A stretch of DNA of 8,610 nucleotides. It comes from Bacillota bacterium (GTDB lineage: Bacteria > Bacillota > Bacilli > Alicyclobacillales > SLC66). Shown here in pieces: positions 7,493 to 8,610 of this stretch. The stretch spans positions 1 through 8,610 of the forward strand of contig JAKACU010000075.1 of NCBI GenBank assembly GCA_021821185.1, read 5' to 3'. The translations under genes were made by a program, and so were the position numbers. The notes under the pieces are model-generated. The model did no database searches, had not been told where the DNA came from, and saw only the letters and a list, made by a program, of their open reading frames with translations. The first letter of the stretch is position 1; the number at the start of each line of letters is the position of its first letter.

Positions 7493-7499
7493 TAACGTT

Positions 7500-7505
7500 C
7501 CTCCC
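7500..7505 (-). promoter_or_regulatory. Ribosome binding site of cimA
   Basis: GGGAGG followed by 7 bases (AACGTTA) and ATG at 7492 fixes the cimA start. It lies at the end of a purine-rich stretch in which AGAGAGA occurs twice. Confidence 0.8.
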
Positions 7506-7571
7506 GTGATCTCTCTAAAAACAAGTTTTCTCTCTATCTATGTGTAGATGCATAGGCGTTTTAAGCGAAGA

Positions 7572-7600
7572 AGTCTTTCATCCTCACCGGACGAAAGACT
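7572..7600 (-). other. Stem-loop at the predicted 5' end of the cimA mRNA
   Basis: On the minus strand AGTCTTTC (7600-7593) pairs with GAAAGACT (7579-7572) as a perfect 8-bp stem. After one mismatch, a further 3 bp (TCC/GGA) close a 5-base loop. The element begins 7 bases after the -10 box, so the transcript would start at or just before the foot of the stem. It could protect the 5' end from decay or act as a leader control element. It is also 47 bases after the EamA stop and could be a poor terminator for that gene, but only a broken pyrimidine run (TTCTTCGCTT) follows. Confidence 0.55.
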
Positions 7601-7606
7601 ATGAAC

Positions 7607-7635
7607 ATTATAATGAAAATTATACGCCCTCGCAA
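7607..7635 (-). promoter_or_regulatory. SigA-type promoter of cimA
   Basis: TTGCGA (7635-7630, four of six to TTGACA), an exact 17-base spacer, and TATAAT (7612-7607, perfect) lie on the minus strand between the EamA stop and cimA. The predicted start is near 7600, giving a leader of about 108 bases. A second TATAAT occurs 12 bases upstream (7624-7619) but lacks a -35 at proper spacing. Confidence 0.75.
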
Positions 7636-7646
7636 GGCCAATTTTA

Positions 7647-8513
7647 CTAAGCCTTTTCTCTTCGAGAATTGACAATGATAACCCCTATTATTGCTGCAAT
7701 GCCGCCAAATATGGCGATACTTTGCGGTTTTTCGTCGAGCCATACCCAAGCAACAAGAACTGCCAGAACGGGATTGATGTAGAGCAAACTCGCCACCTCA
7801 TGTGTACGAGCTTTCGATAGCGCATAACCCCAAGACACGTAAGCCACAGCCGCAGGAAAAATCCCTATGTAGATTCCCGATAACGTAGCCATAAGAGATG
7901 CATGAGTCACCTCGTGAGTCAATTGCGGCAAAAAAACAAGCATAGGAATCGTACCAAACCAAGTGAAATAAGCAGTAAGATCGATCGCTTTGTACGTTTT
8001 ATACAAAGGCTTTTGAAAGACGAAAAAAACGGAAGTGCTGACTGCAGACAATAAGATCAGTAATGCAGATCCTGTAAATGAATCCGTATGCCCCGCGCCT
8101 AACGTCACTAAAGCAGCACCGCCCATGCCTAAAGCAATGCCGAACCACCCGCGCCAATACAGACGTTGTTTTTCCACTATAACCGAGATCAGCGCCGTAA
8201 AGACGGGCGCTGCCGCAATCAATAGGCTGGCCGTTCCAGCTGGCACAACGCGTTCACCAAAAGTCAGTGCGGTGTGGTAGATGAATATCCCACATAATCC
8301 CATGGCGATCGTACGTAATAAATCCTTTTTTTGCAAAGGTTGAACTCTTTTCACCAAGGCATAAAGAAGAAAAACGCTTGACGCAACAACAAAACGTAAT
8401 AAAACGAGTGCCCCAGGACTATATCCGCCTAAAATTCCTGCTCTGATACCAGCAAAAGCCGACGACCAAAACAGCAGGGTGACTGCAGCGGCAATCCAAA
8501 CGCTTTTATTCAC
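7647..8513 (-). CDS. EamA/DMT-superfamily transporter (probable metabolite exporter)
   Basis: This 288-residue, very hydrophobic protein has the ten-helix layout of the drug/metabolite transporter superfamily, built from two EamA repeats (about 7-137 and 150-283). Typical family marks are the first helix FWSSAFAGIRAGI (15-27), GALVLLRF near 34-41, the end of helix 4 PAGTASLLIAAAPVFTALIS (91-110), and in the second half the AAVAYVSWGYAL segment (221-232) followed by ASLLYINPVLAVL (241-253) and a terminal helix ending in a basic tail (SRREKA). Members export amino acids, nucleobases or other small metabolites; the substrate cannot be assigned here. The start is GTG at 8513, the only option before the first helix, since an in-frame TGA lies four codons upstream. 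It lacks a clear ribosome binding site. It is upstream of cimA on the same strand but, given the cimA promoter, is probably a separate unit. Confidence 0.88.
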   Translation of the reverse strand: MNKSVWIAAAVTLLFWSSAFAGIRAGILGGYSPGALVLLRFVVASSVFLLYALVKRVQPLQKKDLLRTIAMGLCGIFIYHTALTFGERVVPAGTASLLIAAAPVFTALISVIVEKQRLYWRGWFGIALGMGGAALVTLGAGHTDSFTGSALLILLSAVSTSVFFVFQKPLYKTYKAIDLTAYFTWFGTIPMLVFLPQLTHEVTHASLMATLSGIYIGIFPAAVAYVSWGYALSKARTHEVASLLYINPVLAVLVAWVWLDEKPQSIAIFGGIAAIIGVIIVNSRREKA

Positions 8514-8593
8514 CTGAAATATTCACGGCGTAATCTCGAAGGGGCGATGAATGCAAGCAGTGTACGGATTTATGAGGAATTTGATGATTCACC
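8508..8593. repeat. Three ATTCAC[C/G] repeats around the EamA start, possible operator half-sites
   Basis: On the plus strand ATTCACC occurs at 8508-8514, ATTCACG at 8521-8527 and ATTCACC again at 8587-8593. The first two are 13 bases apart and flank the GTG start of the EamA gene; read on the minus strand they are two copies of GTGAATA. The third overlaps the first codons of the possible divergent gene. They could be binding sites for a regulator, but seven-base repeats may be chance. Confidence 0.2.
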
Positions 8594-8610
8594 CAAAAAG
8601 TGACGTAACT
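8584..8610 (+). CDS. Possible start of a divergent gene, cut by the window edge
   Basis: An ATG at 8584 preceded by GAGGA (8574-8578) with 5 bases of spacing opens a frame reading MIHPKSDVT that runs off the window with no stop. An in-frame ATG at 8572 is an alternative start. Only nine codons are visible, so no family can be named. Its position, divergent from a transporter gene with about 70 bases between, would suit a regulator or a separate enzyme gene, but that is inference. Confidence 0.35.

Noticed and set aside
7229..7495. 88-codon open frame on the plus strand
   Set aside because: It is entirely antisense to the cimA N-terminal coding region, has no ribosome binding site, and shows no family-like sequence.
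7515..7553. 12-codon leader peptide MHLHIDREKTCF upstream of cimA, with CTA (Leu) and ATA (Ile) codons
   Set aside because: It would suit attenuation, but there is no ribosome binding site before its ATG, only single Leu and Ile codons, and no terminator hairpin with a U-tract after it.
7561..7581. Six-codon mini-frame MKDFFA inside the first cimA leader stem-loop
   Set aside because: The purine-rich GGTGAGG is directly against its ATG with no spacing, and it has no branched-chain codons; probably chance.
7493..7646. T-box or known riboswitch in the cimA leader
   Set aside because: I found no T-box core (GGTGG-type bulge), no specifier stem of proper size and no terminator; the leader is also short.
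8514..8610. Promoter for the EamA gene (TTGGGT or TTGCAT with loose -10 matches)
   Set aside because: Best candidates match three to four of six positions with poor -10 boxes; too weak to list.

Overview
The window looks like ordinary chromosomal backbone of a Bacillota (Firmicutes) bacterium, probably in the Bacilli. Supporting signs are strong AGGAGG-type ribosome binding sites, use of TTG and GTG starts, a HelD-type RNA polymerase helicase, a paired LSGGQ/LSMGQ ABC exporter of the YfiB/YfiC-YheI/YheH kind, and a consensus SigA-type promoter. The mid-range base composition and the gene families would fit Alicyclobacillaceae-like lineages, but that is a guess. I see no mobile element, CRISPR array, tRNA or rRNA, and no gap between genes longer than about 154 bases.

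Layout. Positions 2-1837 (+) hold the C-terminal three quarters of a HelD helicase; its 5' end lies outside the window. Converging on it is a two-gene operon on the minus strand (5347-1749) encoding the two halves of a heterodimeric ABC exporter. The helD and second exporter reading frames overlap tail to tail by 89 bases. Divergent from the exporter, across a 79-base control region, is a small two-CBS-domain protein (5427-5897, +). A strong stem-loop separates it from the convergent cimA gene (7492-5942, -), citramalate synthase of the threonine-independent isoleucine pathway. Upstream of cimA on the same strand is a DMT/EamA-family exporter (8513-7647, -). The 154-base gap between them holds a good SigA promoter whose predicted start falls at the foot of a stem-loop. 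At the right edge a possible divergent gene begins at 8584 (+).

How the genes relate. The two ABC half-transporters clearly work together: the first carries the good signature motif but a degraded Walker B, and the second the reverse, so together they make one consensus and one degenerate ATP site. HelD (transcription recycling, and in some relatives rifamycin tolerance) next to a drug-type exporter is suggestive but unproven. cimA appears to be transcribed on its own and may be under branched-chain amino acid control. No clearly new system is visible. The most useful leads are the antisense-encoded C-terminus of HelD, the cimA leader, and the asymmetric exporter with an extra A-loop substitution.
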